DNA from: Aquarana catesbeiana
Lineage: Eukaryota; Chordata; Amphibia; Anura; Ranidae
Direction of reading: 5' to 3'
Length of the DNA: 64,000 nt
Assembly: GCF_042186555.1 (NCBI RefSeq)
Contig: NC_133326.1
Coordinates: forward strand, 585,732,119 to 585,796,118
Translations under genes and position numbers: made by a program
Notes under the pieces: model-generated
The model's database searches: none
Seen by the model: only the letters and a program-made list of their open reading frames with translations
What the model was told of the DNA's origin: nothing
In this document: one piece after another, positions 11,640 through 24,038 of the stretch
How positions within the stretch are numbered: position 1 is the stretch's first letter
Layout of the letters: every line of letters begins with the position of its first letter

Positions 11640-12480
11640 AGGGGATTTATATGTAGTATGCAATATTCATCATCTGTGTAGTGCACACTTAATGTGTCTG
11701 AGTGTTGTATGTAGATGGCAGTGGTTATGTGTGTACATGCTGTACTGCAGTAAGTTTGTGTATGTGTGTAGTATGTAGACAGCAGTAGATATGTGTAGGT
11801 ATGTAGTATGCAGAGTGCAGTGGATATGGGGTTATATGTGAAGTATAGACAGCAGGAGATACTGTATGTGTAATGCACATGAGTGGATTTTCCATCGTAA
11901 AAAACTTGGATGGTTTTTCAGACGGAATTCCGCTCAAGCTTGCCTTGCATACACACGGTCACACAAAAGTTCTCTGAACTTTCAACCATCAAGAACGCGG
12001 TGACTTACAACACTACGATGAGCCGAGAAAATTAAGTTCGATGCTTTCGAGCATGCGTCGAATTGTTTCCGAGCATGGGTAGGAATTTTGCACGGCGGAA
12101 TTTGTACAGACAATCGCATTTTCGGATAGGAACTTTTTCCGACCGAAAAATTGAGAACATGCTCTCAATCTTTTGCTGGTGGGAATTCCGCCAGCAAAAG
12201 TCCGATGGAGCATACACACGGTCGCATTTTCCGACCAAAAGCTCTCATCGGTCTTTTGCTGGCTGAATTTCCGATCGTGTGTACGCGGCATAAGTGTATA
12301 GTATGCGGAGTGCAGTAGATATGGATTTGTAGTAAGCAGTGAGCAGTGTACATATTTGTTTAGTATGCAGAAAGAAGTATGTATGTAAGCATGTATGTTT
12401 GTAATATGCAGAGCACAACAGCTATGGGTGTGTATAATATGCAGAGTGTAGCAAAAGTGTGTGCTTAGTAGTACAGCAGT
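11640..12480. repeat. Degenerate minisatellite interrupted by a Harbinger MITE
   Basis: Units around GTATGCAGAGTGCAGTAGATATGTGTG recur irregularly (about 40 bp) on both sides of the insertion at 11874-12290. The array predates the insertion. Confidence 0.7.
11874..12290. mobile_element. Harbinger-type MITE with TAA target duplication
   Basis: The right end reads CCGATCGTGTGTACGCGGCA followed by TAA (12291-12293). The left end starts TGCACAT after TAA (11871-11873) but is degraded. The interior has the paired CATACACACGGTCACACAAAAG and GCATACACACGGTCGCATTT segments and GAGCATGCGTCGAATT. It belongs to the same family as 36490-36923, whose ends are intact. A TWA duplication is expected of Harbinger/PIF elements. 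Confidence 0.75.
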
Positions 12481-14140
12481 TTGGCATCATTTCATGGCTT
12501 TAAAGGTTATAGTGAGTTTTATAGCACCTGTGTTTTTATTTTTTAGGAATGGTTTGAGGTGTGCTTTGTGTGCTGCAACTGCCCCAGTGAGGGCCCTGAG
12601 TCTTTTAGCATCCTAGAAACACCCCTTCTTGAAACCCATTTGTTACGTTTTTAGCTGTACCTGGAAAATCCTCTCCCTCTTCCCCTTCTGCTTCAAGTTC
12701 TTTATTTTTTTTATCATCGAGAAAAGGTACTGAAAGATTCTGGCACCCTATAAATCTATGTAACACTCCTATCCCAATCTAGACATTGCATAGTCACTGA
12801 CCTAGCAGCCGTGGCATAAGAGGCATCAGATACTTGGGATTCCTTCATCTACTGGTCTGCAGTGTTACTAGAATTCACCACTTGGTGTCACCCTTACTAA
12901 CCGCACGAGCACACTATTACTTTACAGGCTAGTAAACAGCAATTGATCAAAACTAGCATTCTAAACACATGAGTTATGCACGGAACATAGACTCCTGTTT
13001 TTTAAACATTTCACAAAATTGTGCAATGATTTTCATGACAAATGTTTCAAAATTCTTTTTAATCAAAGTAGTTTTTCCGGCTCTAATAGATTTCAAGGAA
13101 GAGGCAGCTGAAATGACTCTAGGAAATGTTGTTATAGTGCATGTGCCTCTAGACAGTGTTGTACAAAGACTAAGAGGTACAAGATGATCTATGAACACGC
13201 ACAATGCTGGAAGATGTTTTAAACGCTAATTAATACAAAAATTCATCTTGAAAGCAAGACAACTGAAGTGCACAGCCAAAATATTTAGCCAGTGCAGTTG
13301 TTAGTTGTTTTGCACAGTAATTTATCACATTCAGTAAAATTGAGTAACATCTGATGGAAACAATTCTCTGACTCGTAAAATACTTACTAGTTTGGAGTGA
13401 CCAGGCTTTAGTGATGGACTACATAGCCTATGTAACTTATTCACCTGCCACCCTGGCAATTCTGACATTCCTTTCATACATGTAAAAATATGCATTTGTT
13501 TGCTAAAAAATTACATAGAACATTATGTATTTTCTGAAAACAAAGGCCCTGGAGAATAAAATGGTGGTTGTTGAAATATTTTTATGTTGCACAATATTTG
13601 TGCAGTCATTTATCAAAAGCTAAATTTCAGGAAAAAATACTCTTTAATGAATTTTGCACAAAAAAACACAGTATATTACCTAATATTTAGTAAAATATAA
13701 AGGATGATGTTATGCCAAGTAAATAGATACCCAATATGTCATGCTTTAAAATTGAGCATACCCATGGAATGGTGTGAATCTATGGTACCGAAAAATCTCC
13801 ATAGACAATGTTCTAAAAGCCTTTACAGGTTACCAGTTTAGAGTTAAACAGGAGGTCTGGTGCTAGAATTATTGATCTCACTCTGCTGTTCACTACGATA
13901 CCTCACATGTGTGGTGCAATAACCGTTTACATATCCATGCGGGACCTACGTTTGCATTCACATTTGCATGTGAGCACAGAGGGACAGGGGCTCGTTACAA
14001 ATTTTTTACATTTTACTTTTATTTTTATTTTTTTGTACACTGTCTCGTTAAATTTTTTTGGGATCAACTTCATTGCTCTCACAAGGGATGAACAACATCC
14101 CTTGTTATAGCATGGGCAGTGACAGGTACTCTTTACTGAA
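12481..14140. other. Intronic sequence, no feature recognised
   Basis: No family motif was seen. Open frames near 12970-13200 and 13907-14110 lack supporting features. Confidence 0.55.
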
Positions 14141-14159
14141 AGATCTTGGTCTATTAGAC

Positions 14160-14555
14160 CTTTGATCTCTCCTTTGTTCTCAAAAGCATCTGATCAATTT
14201 GAGATCAGTTTGATCAGATGCTTTACAAGCTGGTAGCAACAACAAACCAAAACTGGAAACCAAACCAAATAATCAACAAACCAAAACAAACATCAAAACG
14301 AAGTGATGAAATCCTCATCGCTTCTGGCTTAATTGGTTGCAGAGGAAGAGAGAGTATGGATGTATCTTCTGTTCCTCTATACTCAGCTGGCCACACAAAC
14401 AGCAGCGGTCCCAGGTTGCCAGACTGCACCGGAAAGCCTGGGAAAGGTGGTAGGCAGCGGCAGGGAGAGGGGGCCTTCCACACCCTATAAAAGTGATCGG
14501 GCATCTGTAGAGCTGCTTGGATCACTTTTATAGGGAAGCCCATCACGGGCTGCAA
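14160..14555. repeat. Stem-rich repeat with two perfect hairpins
   Basis: AAGCATCTGATCAA pairs with TTGATCAGATGCTT near 14187-14222. CTATAAAAGTGATC pairs with GATCACTTTTATAG near 14484-14533 across about 20 bases. This looks like a non-coding mobile repeat, but the ends are not definable. Confidence 0.5.
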
Positions 14556-15094
14556 ATTTTGATACCAGGATCATGGGTGCATCAGAGGACATATATGTAC
14601 ATAGGGTTGACAGGGACACTAATGCACTTGCAATTGATGGGACTTTGAGTAGATTTTTTTTGGTCAGTACTGATTTGGAGGAGTGAAAAATGCATTTTAC
14701 CAGATAAACTCTGTCATTACTTGGGTAAGTAGCATGCTAAAGGAGAATTTGCCGTGTAATGGTGGCCAAAAACCACCAAAAATCAAGCTCTCATGATAGC
14801 TGGAAGATACAAGTGTAAGTTATCCAGGATCCAGGGATTCTTAGTTCGCATATGTTTCAATACATGTTCAAGTTGGCCAACTGTGTCAAAGTGATGCCTT
14901 TCTGGCCAGTCCCTACTCTACTATGCAAAATGCTAAACATTGTTAGAGACAGTGCCATGTGAAAGAGACTACTATGTTAGAGGCATGGCCATGACTGAGA
15001 GACCGCTTTATTAGACACACTACCATTTAAGAGAGCTTGCTGTGTTCGAGGCACTATCATGTGTTTAAGACTACCACATCAATCACAATGAGTT
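14556..15094. other. Intronic sequence with a weak degenerate repeat
   Basis: From 14930 to 15060, phrases such as GTTAGAGACAGTGCCATGT, GTTAGAGGCATGGCCATG and ATTAGACACACTACCATTT recur about every 45-50 bp. This is a decayed tandem repeat. Nothing else was seen. Confidence 0.45.
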
Positions 15095-15709
15095 CAATGG
15101 GGCCTGCCGCCCACGCTGGAAGCCTAGGATGCCATAGCGGCTTGCCCGCTGCCTTCGACGGTCGGAAAGCAGGGGAAATAAGGAACGAGCAGCCGGCTCA
15201 CAGATCGGGCTGGCGCCGTCGCCGTGGCTGTCCCGGAGACGGGAGTCTACACCGCACCGGACCCCCTAGCAGAGCGCTCATGCTGGCCAGCAGTGGGATA
15301 AGTCTGCAGACAGGTGGAAGCTGCTGATTAGAGCAGCGGATCGGAAGATAGGGGGAAGGAGGGAAAGATCACCCAGGTACACTGTGCACTGTGTACCTTA
15401 AGGTAATCCATCTGTGTCATTCCTGCAAAATGAAAATCTGGGGAACCCCCCGTAGCGACATCTTTCGGCGAGTTCCTGCTATGATGTACAGGAGGGGGCA
15501 TATTTAAAGTTGGAGTGGACGCTGTGATACTTCCCCCAGTATTTTCTTCCCAGGGGTTATAAAGCTCTTTTGGAGGTGGCTTTTCTTTTTTCTGAGACAG
15601 CAAACTCACATACTACTACATACCACTTAGGAGGAAAAAATCTGGCAGAGTCTAAAACAATTGGTATAACCCTTTTTTTTGGAAGCCCCAAGGGGTGAGG
15701 GGAGATAAG

Positions 15710-16822
15710 ATGACCAGGAAGAAAGGGTCAGAGGAGGCCACAGCACAGGAAGGGGCTGGGGCACATCATTTGAGAGGTCCCAAGGATAAAGTTGCTCAGG
15801 GCGCTGCCGCAAAACTGGAACGCTTTGCCCATACGCCAAACTGCACACCAAAAAAAGGAAACCAGGTGGGGGGTGCACAAGCTCAAGGGGCGCAGGGTAG
15901 TAACCCTGGGGGGAGGAAAAGTCAAGGACCAGCCGAAATTTATGTGCCCACAGTAACTGATTCAGCATCACAGACGTATCTGGAAAAGGAGAGCGACCTG
16001 AGTGGCCCGGGTAATGTAGTACTAAAAGATAAAGAGCAGGAACCATCTTTGAAGGACATTCTCCTAGCAGTAAATGTTTGTAAGATCACGCTGTCGGATC
16101 TATCAGATCAACTTAAAGGTATCAGAGTCGACTTGGCCATGTTGAAGAGGGATATGCAGGAGGTATGTGCCCGAACCACCGTTTTAGAAGAGAGACTCAG
16201 CCAGGTGGAAGATGATGTGAACCCACTGAGACAGGAGGTTAAGAGGATGAAGGAACAATTAAATACATGCCTTCAGAAAATGGATGATTTTGAGAACAGG
16301 GCACGCAGGAAGAATGTGAGGGTCCTAGGCCTCCCTGAAAAGAGTGAGGGCAATAACCCTGTAGAGTTCATGGAGGGGTGGTTTAGAGACATGTTTGGCA
16401 AGGACGCACTCTCCAACATGTTCGCTATTGAACAAGCACACAGAGTCGCCCCGAGGGTCCCACATTCAGGGGGTCAGTCAAGGCCTCTTATAGTAAAATT
16501 GCTGTTTTTCAGAGATAAGGTTACTATCCTCCAGAGAGCAAGAGAGATGAAAAATATTATATACAATGGCGCAAGAATATCCTTGTATCCAGATTTTTGC
16601 CCTGAATTGCAGAGACAGAGAGCAAAGTTTATAGAGTGTAAACGAAGTTTACAGCAGCGTAGACTTAGTTATGCGCTGCTGTATCCAGCCCGTTTACGGG
16701 TAATAGTAAACGGGGGGGTGAAATTTTTCAATACTCCTGCAGAGGTGTTTTCATGGTTGGAAAAAAATGAGAGAGGGCTACGGCCAGGTGAAGAGCCCCA
16801 TAGGGAAGGGGGGAGGGAGTAG
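15710..16822 (+). CDS. L1 ORF1 protein (nucleic-acid chaperone)
   Basis: An intact 370-codon frame starting at ATG 15710 (an upstream GTG adds five codons but is a poor start). The first ~110 residues are Lys/Gly/Ala-rich and disordered. Residues ~115-200 form a coiled coil (LSDLSDQLKGIRVDLAML... VLEERLSQVEDD). Next comes the linker DFENRARRKNVRVLGLPE, the canonical junction to the RRM-like Transposase_22 domain, then a basic C-terminal domain (RPLIVKLLFFRDK, ARISLYPDF). In L1 this protein trimerises through the coiled coil and packages the element RNA. There are no stops or frameshifts. Expression is unknown. Confidence 0.9.
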   Translation: MTRKKGSEEATAQEGAGAHHLRGPKDKVAQGAAAKLERFAHTPNCTPKKGNQVGGAQAQGAQGSNPGGRKSQGPAEIYVPTVTDSASQTYLEKESDLSGPGNVVLKDKEQEPSLKDILLAVNVCKITLSDLSDQLKGIRVDLAMLKRDMQEVCARTTVLEERLSQVEDDVNPLRQEVKRMKEQLNTCLQKMDDFENRARRKNVRVLGLPEKSEGNNPVEFMEGWFRDMFGKDALSNMFAIEQAHRVAPRVPHSGGQSRPLIVKLLFFRDKVTILQRAREMKNIIYNGARISLYPDFCPELQRQRAKFIECKRSLQQRRLSYALLYPARLRVIVNGGVKFFNTPAEVFSWLEKNERGLRPGEEPHREGGRE

Positions 16823-17251
16823 GAGGTTAGAATTTAGGGATTTTTTCACCCTTTTTTCTGTCCGGTGGGCAGATGTACACTCAGGGATGAGATTTGCTAT
16901 TTTCTCCCTTTATTTTTTATTCTTTATTTTTTGTTTTTTCCTTCCCCTCTCCTCTCCCTTTCCCCTCATGTTTTGTTTTTTCCACCCCTCTCCTAGGGAC
17001 ATATTTTTTCAGAGGTGTGGGTGTAGGGGGGTAGTAGGAGGGGGAGAAGGGGCGGGTGGAGGGTTGGGAGGGTTTGGGGGTGAGGTTGTGTGGATGGGGG
17101 TACGGGGGGGGGAGGGGGGTAGGAGGGTAGAGTGGTGTGAAAGAGATAGTATGGAAGTTACACACAAAATAAAGGCACTAGAATGTCAAAAATTAATCAC
17201 AACAGTTTTGAGAATTAAGATTTATTTTGAGTTAAGGTATAGGTATAACAG
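16823..17251 (+). other. L1 inter-ORF spacer with pyrimidine and G-rich tracts
   Basis: About 16905-16990 is almost all pyrimidine (CCTTCCCCTCTCCTCTCCC). About 17013-17130 is G-rich, with many runs of three or more G. The two tracts are complementary enough to pair, and the G-rich strand could form G-quadruplexes. It is unusually long for an L1 spacer. The overlapping open frames (Gly- or Pro-rich) are artefacts. Confidence 0.75.
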
Positions 17252-20200
17252 ATGGTAGGCACAAAAATAGATACATTTAAGTGTATGAAGGTATGTTCAT
17301 GGAATGTAAGAGGGGTGAAAGATGTCTGTAAGAAACAAGCAATCTTCTCTATGGCCAAAACAAGGGGTGTCAGGATACTCTGTCTTCAGGAGACCCATTT
17401 AGATAAGGGTTCAGTTAACACTCTAAGGAATAGGAGTTATCAAGAGCAGTATCACTCAACTCATACATCGTATTCGAGGGGAGTGAGTGTATTGATAAAT
17501 ACTGGATTGGTTTTCTCCTGTAGACAGAGTAGATTGGATGAGTATGGTCGGTATGTCTTTCTCTATTGCAATATTGAGGGGCGGGACTGTATTCTTGCCA
17601 GTGTATATACCTCCACCATTTAAAACAGAGGTACTTAATAAACTGATAAGTTTTATAGCAGATAAACCTGGGGTGCCAGTTCTAGTGACGGGGGATTTCA
17701 ATATGGCCATGAACAATTGCTTGGACAGACTCCCGACAGGGTCATCTCCTGGAGGGGCATCTAGGAGCCCGCTCCTCCAATTTTGTGAGGAAGTAGGATG
17801 GGTGGATATATGGAGGAGGTGGCATCCAGGGGAGAGGCAATATTCATGCCACTCAAGGACGCATGCCACTTTATCCAGGATAGATTTGGTGCTTTGCAAT
17901 GAGGAGGCTCTGAAAGTGATGGATGGGATGGATTATGGCCCTAGGGGGCTCTCAGACCATTCGCCAGTGATTTTTTCAGTCAAAACGGGGTGGTGTGTGG
18001 GTCGGGGGAGTGGAAATTGAATCCCTTTTGGCTTGAGGTAGTTGAGGACGATGGGGGGATTGTTAGCAATTTGAAAGAGTTCATAAATCTGAATCAAGGA
18101 TCTGCCCCGTTAGGTATAACCTGGGATGCCCTGAAGGCTTACCTTAGAGGAGTTCTTATACAGAAAATCTCTTATGTTAAAAGGAAAGCACAAATTAAGG
18201 AACAGAAAGCTAGGGAAAAGGTGAGGGAGGTAGAAGATAGATATCTGGAGGTGCCAACCACAGCTAGATACGAGGCTTGGGTCGAGGGTCAGGAGGAATA
18301 CAGAAAATTAGTCCTGGAAAAAGAGGAAAAGAGTAAAATGTTTCAGAAACAAAATTTTTTTTGTGAAGGGGAATTAGTGGGCAGAACCTTGGCATTAATA
18401 GCTAGGGCTAATGGCTCTTCATCTACTATACCAGCAGTGTGGGATGGGGACGGGAACACTATAAGACATACTCCTGGTATGGTGAAGGTGTTCAAAGAAT
18501 ACTATGAAGATTTGTATAAGGCCCCACAGGCAGACGTAGAAGGGGAGATGTGGGAGTTCTTTGAAGAACTAAGAATAGTTCCGCTATCCAGTGAGGAGAG
18601 AGATACCCTGGAAGCCCCGCTGACACTGGTGGAGATACAAGGAGTGGTAAAGGAAATGGCGAATCAAAAAGCGCCAGGACCTGATGGATTACCGGCAGAA
18701 CTGTATAAAAAATATGGGGAGGTTTTGCTCCCAAAATTATTAGAAGTTCTGAACGGTGCCGTGGTGGAAGGTAGATTACCCATGTCCATGACAGAAGCTA
18801 TGATCATAATCCTTTTGAAAGAGGGGAAGAACCCATTAGATCCCGCATCATATAGACCAATCTCACTATTATGTACGGATGTTAAGATCCTGGCCAAAGC
18901 CCTAGTAAACAGGTTAAAAAAAAAAATTTCTAAAGTAATACACGCGGATCAAACCGGTTTTATACCGGAGAGATCGCTGAGTATGAATATTAGGAGAATG
19001 TATGGTAACATACAAGTACCTACGGAGAGGGGAGGCAACAGGGCGATTTTATCATTAGATGCGGTCAAGGCATTTGATAGCCTTGAGTGGCACTATCTGT
19101 GGAAGGTACTGGCAGAGTTTAAATTCGGCCCAAACTTTGTGAATTGGCTGAGGCTCCTATATGACAAACCGAAAGCCAGAGTCAGGGTTAATGGGGAGTG
19201 CTCCGAGTGGTTCCAGTTGGGGAGGGGGACGAGACAGGGGTGCCCGTTGTCGCCCCTGCTCTTCGCCCTCGCACTGGAGCCCCTGGCAACCGCTCTGAGA
19301 AAAACACAAGAAATACAGGGTTTCAAAAATAGGGGTGTAGAAGAGAAAATCGCAATGTATGCGGATGATATCCTGTTATTTCTGGAAGATACACAAACCT
19401 CCCTGCCAGCAGCCATGAAACTAATTAAAGAATTCGGGTACTTTTCGGGTTTAAAGATCAATTGGGAAAAATCAGCCTTATTGCCGATAGACCCCCTGGT
19501 AAATCCGCTCCCAAGTCAGGTGAACTCTATAAAAATTGTAAATCAAATGAGATACCTGGGGGTAAACATAACTAGAGATCCAGGGCAGTATATAACAGGT
19601 AATATAGTACCATTATTGGTAAAACTGAAACAGAAGAGCCGGGGGTGTGGTGGTCTTCCTCTCTCGGTTACCGGTAGATGCAATCTTATCAAAATGATAT
19701 GGATGCCACAAATCCTATTTATTTTTCACAATTCCCCTGTCTGGATTCCAAGGCATTGGTTTAGGAAGCTGGATAGCTTATTCAGGGAATTAATTTGGAA
19801 AAATGGAGTGGCTAGGATAGGTTTGAGGGCGCTGCGGCGGCCGAGAGAGGCGGGGGGCCTGGCACTACCGGACCCCTGGTGCTATTTTTTAGCAGCCCAA
19901 ATGCAGTTTATGAGAGGCAGCAATGCGTCTGAAGAAAGGGTAGGAAGAAATAGATTATGGACTAGCAATAATAGCCAGGATACAGAGGTGGAGGCAGTAG
20001 AGGCTGAATCCTTTGGACATAGCTGCCCCACAACCCAGTTAATGATCAGATGCTGGAAGACGGTAAAAAAGATATTGGGATATGTGGGGTTTTCTGAGTT
20101 CTCTCCGCTATGGAACAACAAAAACCTAAAGGAGCTTAGTGTGATGGGGAAAATAGAAGAATGGGACAGGAAGGGTATCCACCGCTTGATGCAACTGTAT

Positions 20201-21017
20201 AGGGCAGGGAGGTTGAAATCATTTCAAGAGATAAGAGAAGAGTTTGAACTGCCCAACAGATTGCTTTTCGGTTATCTGCAGGTGAGGCACGCCCTGGAGG
20301 TACAATTTAAGGGCAAGGAGATAGAGTGGTGTGAAATGCCCGTGTTAAGGAAATTGGTAAATAGCATGGAATCCAGAGGGTGGATCTCAGAAATGTACAA
20401 GAGTATATTCAAGGCGGGGCAGGAAGGGGAGGTGGAGCCCAGGAGGAGAATTAAATGGGGGGAAGAGGTTGGCATAATAACGGTGGAACAATGGAAGTTC
20501 AATCAAGCACCAAGGACCAAGAGTATCTCTTTCACCATCACAAGGGGTCTCTCATCTATATCTGATTTACAGACTTTATTATACACCAGTAAAATTATTC
20601 AGGTTCGGAAAGAGGCAGGATGCGAAATGTCAGCGTTGTGGGGATGGGAGAGGTGACCTGTTACATATGTTTTGGCGTTGCCCCAAGCTATATAGATATT
20701 GGGAAAATTTAGTGGAGGAAATTAACACAATATTTGGATCCTCATTGGCAATGGAGGCTCGAACTTGTCTTCTGAGTCTATTTGAGACGAATGATATGTT
20801 GAAAGACACCCAGACTGCAATTATAAGATGCCTGTTTCAGGGCAGGAAAATTATAGCACGGAAGTGGCAGAAAAAAGATTCCCCAACGATAGGAGAATGG
20901 AGAAGAGAGGTCCAGGATACGATCATCAAGGAGGAATTCTGGTATAGAAGGAGAGGTAGCTTAAAAAAACATAAGAGTGTATGGAAGTTATGGCTGGAGT
21001 ATGAATGGGATAGATAG
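17252..21017 (+). pseudogene. L1 ORF2 (endonuclease / reverse transcriptase), three frameshifts
   Basis: About 1,255 codons. The EEP endonuclease (to ~18000) keeps LQETH, GDFNMAMNN and SDHSPV. RT (~18600-19500) keeps QKAPGPDGLPAELYK, DQTGFIPERS, SLDAVKAFDS, TRQGCPLSPLLFALALEPLA and YADDILLF (19358-19381). The C-terminus has a CCHC-like knuckle (CQRCG...HMFWRC). The frame is lost three times: near 17605, where the context suits loss of one TA from a TATATA run; near 17985-18005, in a G-rich stretch, which restores the original frame; and near 20598. Catalytic residues survive, so the damage is recent, but the protein cannot be made in one piece. ATG 17285 is an alternative start. Confidence 0.92.
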
Positions 21018-21246
21018 AGTTTAAGAGTACTAGGTGATTAGGTGGTGTGTATTTGGGAGAAGGGGGGGTGGGGGTGGACGGGGCGTTGGGGGGGAGGGGA
21101 GGGATGAGGGGGGCGGGGGGAGAGAAGGGGAGGTTTATAGATGTCACTGTAAATTGTATAATCATTGTCCACAATATCTGTTCGGTTGAAGGAACTGTTG
21201 TTTTTAGTCCTTTTCAAATCAGAAGTTATTTTTGAATAAATAAAGT
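21018..21246 (+). other. L1 3' UTR with G-rich tract
   Basis: 21057-21130 contains runs of up to nine G. It is followed by an AT-rich tail with the polyadenylation-type AATAAATAAAG. A G-rich polypurine 3' UTR is known in vertebrate L1 elements. Confidence 0.75.
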
Positions 21247-23870
21247 GAAATTGAAGATTGGCCACAATGATGTGAATAAAAGAGATGGGATAGATTTTGA
21301 TTTTTGAAGTTGAAATAACGTCTCTTAAAACAAACTTCGCTGATGTGGCATAAAAAAAAAAAAAAAAAATCGTTCAATGGACACATCACATTTCATTGCT
21401 GAATTATCTCCTGGTCCCTTCTGTCTAATGTAAATGAAGGAGCTGGGTCTCACAGATGACATCATTATTCAAATATAGCCATTGCCAAATTTGTTAAATA
21501 TCATTGCCCAAATATTGTCATTTTGCCTCATTTGGTCAGTGATGTTGCACTATCCTCACTTCTTTATTTACATGACCGTGAAGTCCCGGGCAGTAAAATT
21601 AGTGGGGCTTAGTGATGTCACTGGTTGCTAATGACGTGGCACGCTCTGACACCCATTGCCTCCTTAGCAACCATTGACAGATAGGAAGCCATCCTGGATA
21701 ATAGCTGTAGAAATACTGCTACTATATATGATGATTGGCTCCCACTGAATGTGATGAACACTCGAACAGCCAAAGTTCAATCTGAACTTGTGTTTGGACA
21801 GAACCTTGAGCTCATCCCTAATTATAAACCACTGAAAAATTTTCACCCATTGCTAGCCAAAACCTTAAATAATGATTTTATTCTGATGTATCTTTTGTCT
21901 GGCCTCAGGGCTTTGCTGTAGAGGTGGACTAGCACAGCAAACACTTGTACTTCTGAACCCTTGCACTACATTTCAGATTGCTGTGACCTCTTCTGTCTGC
22001 CAGTAACAATTTGCAAGCCAGTGTAATGCTATGAACACTTCCTTCTGCCACATTTTCATTCCATGCCCTGCTGCCAGACGCAAGGTGAAACATTTATTTT
22101 GGGATGAAAAGAAAGCTCAGAAATATTTTCATAATACTTACATGGCAGTATTGCCTGTGATGTGTTTAGAATAAAATTTTATTATAAGAATAAATCCGGG
22201 CCTTTACAGAGAATATCAAGTGTCCCAACAGACAAAAGCCACAATAAATACAATCAAAAAGCATAATTTATTGGAATAGGGTATGTATATTGGAATATAT
22301 AATTCAGCTATAAAAGAGGGGACATTGGATATTTTGTCTTTGGATGACTGAGCATTGCCCACATTAGCTGCTTCTGCAATCTAGAGTTAGCCATTAACAA
22401 AAACAAAAAAACAGAATACCACGCTTGAGAGATGTCTTAAAGCTGCACATGAGGTTACGGTCAATATGATTTGTCATTGACCAAATTATTTATCTATTTC
22501 CATAAAGGACTTTTTCAGGGTTGGGTGTCTTTATAAAGGGGGCTTCCAGATTCTGTCCCCATTCCCCCCACAAACCCACAGGTCCTCTTGCGAACCTGAT
22601 GTGCAAATGGAGCCCTTCTTCCCTCAACATGGAGGCAAGGCGCCTTGCTAAGGGCAATGAGGGAGGTGTTACCCCCTGCCATTGCAAGGCATTCTCCCAA
22701 AGTTCAAAGCAAGTGTCCTAGTAGCATTCAAGAGACTGGGGCTATATGCTTGTTGCCCTCCCTTTCCTGACCAGTGGCTACCCAAGTTGCATTACTGGAT
22801 AAGGGTCTAGTTTGAATTTTTGTAGGAACTGTTTTGTAGGATGTGCACTGTTTCTGGGGGTTTGTGACTATAATGAGGTCTAACTGTGTGAAGGGTATGG
22901 TATGGGGAGACTTACTGAACACAGTGCCACCTTAATTTCTCCCAGATTCTTAGGTCTATACAAAAACAATCATATATTTTTTTCTTGTTTCGATATTTCT
23001 TCATTATTAACAGGAAATTTTTTTAACATGTCCAGGACATAGTGGAGACAATGGCATTTATATACAATGGAGCAGCTTACAGTATACATAAGGAGGGAGG
23101 AAGAATGCACCATAAAAAAAACAGATATATTTAAGAACATGCCATGAAGGAAGATGAGGCAGGGTGGAACAGGGGACAAACCAGGGGAGGGAAGATGAGG
23201 TAAGGATGGGACCAGAGAAAAGGGTACAGAAAAAAGGGAGAGGGAGCTGCTACAAGGCTCTTGGCAAATGAATTGCTGAGCTTAGGTATAAATAAAAGAG
23301 GAAATATTTCAGTTACCTAAGTTAATCCTAGGGAGTAGACATGGACACCATAGTGAGTATTGAGTGAATAGAGTAGAAAAAACAGAGGAGGGTGTTGGAG
23401 GGAGTTATCTAAAGCGAGATGGTATAGTTAGGGTTTTGCAGCCAAGGAGACCACGATCAATTTGTTAACATTTTCCTGTGTAAGGTGGACTTTCGGCGAA
23501 CTAGATTTAAATTTCATGTATGTGTTAGGCATTCATGGGAGGTAATACATTTGACAAAAGAAATCGAACAGCTTACAACACATTGACAAAAAGTAGATCA
23601 GCTAGAAAGGAACGCAGCAGTATTAAGAGTCAGAGACTTATAATGGTCCTGTCGTAAAACAGTATGTTGATTGGTTCGAGCAAATACATATCAGCCTTTT
23701 TTTTTTTTAACCTGCAAAGCCAAACACTAAATACCATATAATCCATAGTTCCTGCTATATTGGGGTTACATATATAAAACATGGTTACACTACTGTATAA
23801 GAAAATATAAATCAAACACTAAACACACCTATATTACAAGGTTCAGCAGGCTAATATAACACATTGGATC
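21247..23870. other. Intronic sequence with one hAT end relic
   Basis: An A-run lies at 21352-21369. Near 21750-21815 the sequence ends GAGCTCATCCCTA after AACACTCGAACAGCC, a decayed terminus of the TAGGGATGAGC hAT family with no partner found. 22980-23240 is purine-rich. No coding motifs were seen. Confidence 0.5.
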
Positions 23871-23878
23871 TCCTAAGG

Positions 23879-24030
23879 CAGGGATATGCAATTAGCGGAC
23901 CTCCAGCTGTTGCAAAACTACAAGTCCCATCATGCTTTTGGCTCTGGGTGTCATGCTTGTGGCTGTCAGAGTCTCGCTATGCCTCATGTAGTTCTGCAAC
24001 AGCTGGATGTTCGCTAATTGCATATCCCTG
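23879..24030. mobile_element. 152-bp hAT MITE with 8-bp target duplication
   Basis: The inverted ends CAGGGATATGCAATTAGCG run inwards for about 36 bp with few mismatches (to CAGCTGTTGCA). They are flanked by TCCTAAGG (23871-23878) and TCCTAAGT (24031-24038), 7 of 8 matching. An 8-bp duplication and a CAGGG terminus fit hAT. Confidence 0.9.
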
Positions 24031-24038
24031 TCCTAAGT

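Larger units (their letters stand above)
15095..21246 (+). mobile_element. L1-clade LINE, near full length
   Basis: The order is a CpG-rich leader (about 15095-15709), ORF1 (15710-16822), a 430-bp inter-ORF spacer, ORF2 (17252-21017) and a G-rich 3' UTR with AATAAATAAAG at about 21233. The Transposase_22-type ORF1 plus EEP endonuclease, RT and C-terminal zinc knuckle identify the L1 clade. The element is antisense to ANTXR1. The 5' boundary is set by the rise in CpG content and is approximate. I found no convincing target duplication. Few lesions suggest a fairly recent insertion. Confidence 0.85.

Noticed and set aside
16767..17258. 163-codon frame overlapping the end of L1 ORF1
   Set aside because: Its Gly/Val-rich part comes from the G-rich spacer. 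ORF1 and ORF2 account for the coding content.
20926..21174. Minus-strand proline-rich frame (PPAPLIPPLPPNAPSTPTPP), like the Pro-rich C-terminus of ANTXR1
   Set aside because: It is the complement of the G-rich L1 3' UTR directly after the ORF2 stop. A similar Pro-rich frame opposes the inter-ORF G tract at 16917-17165. There is no splice context.
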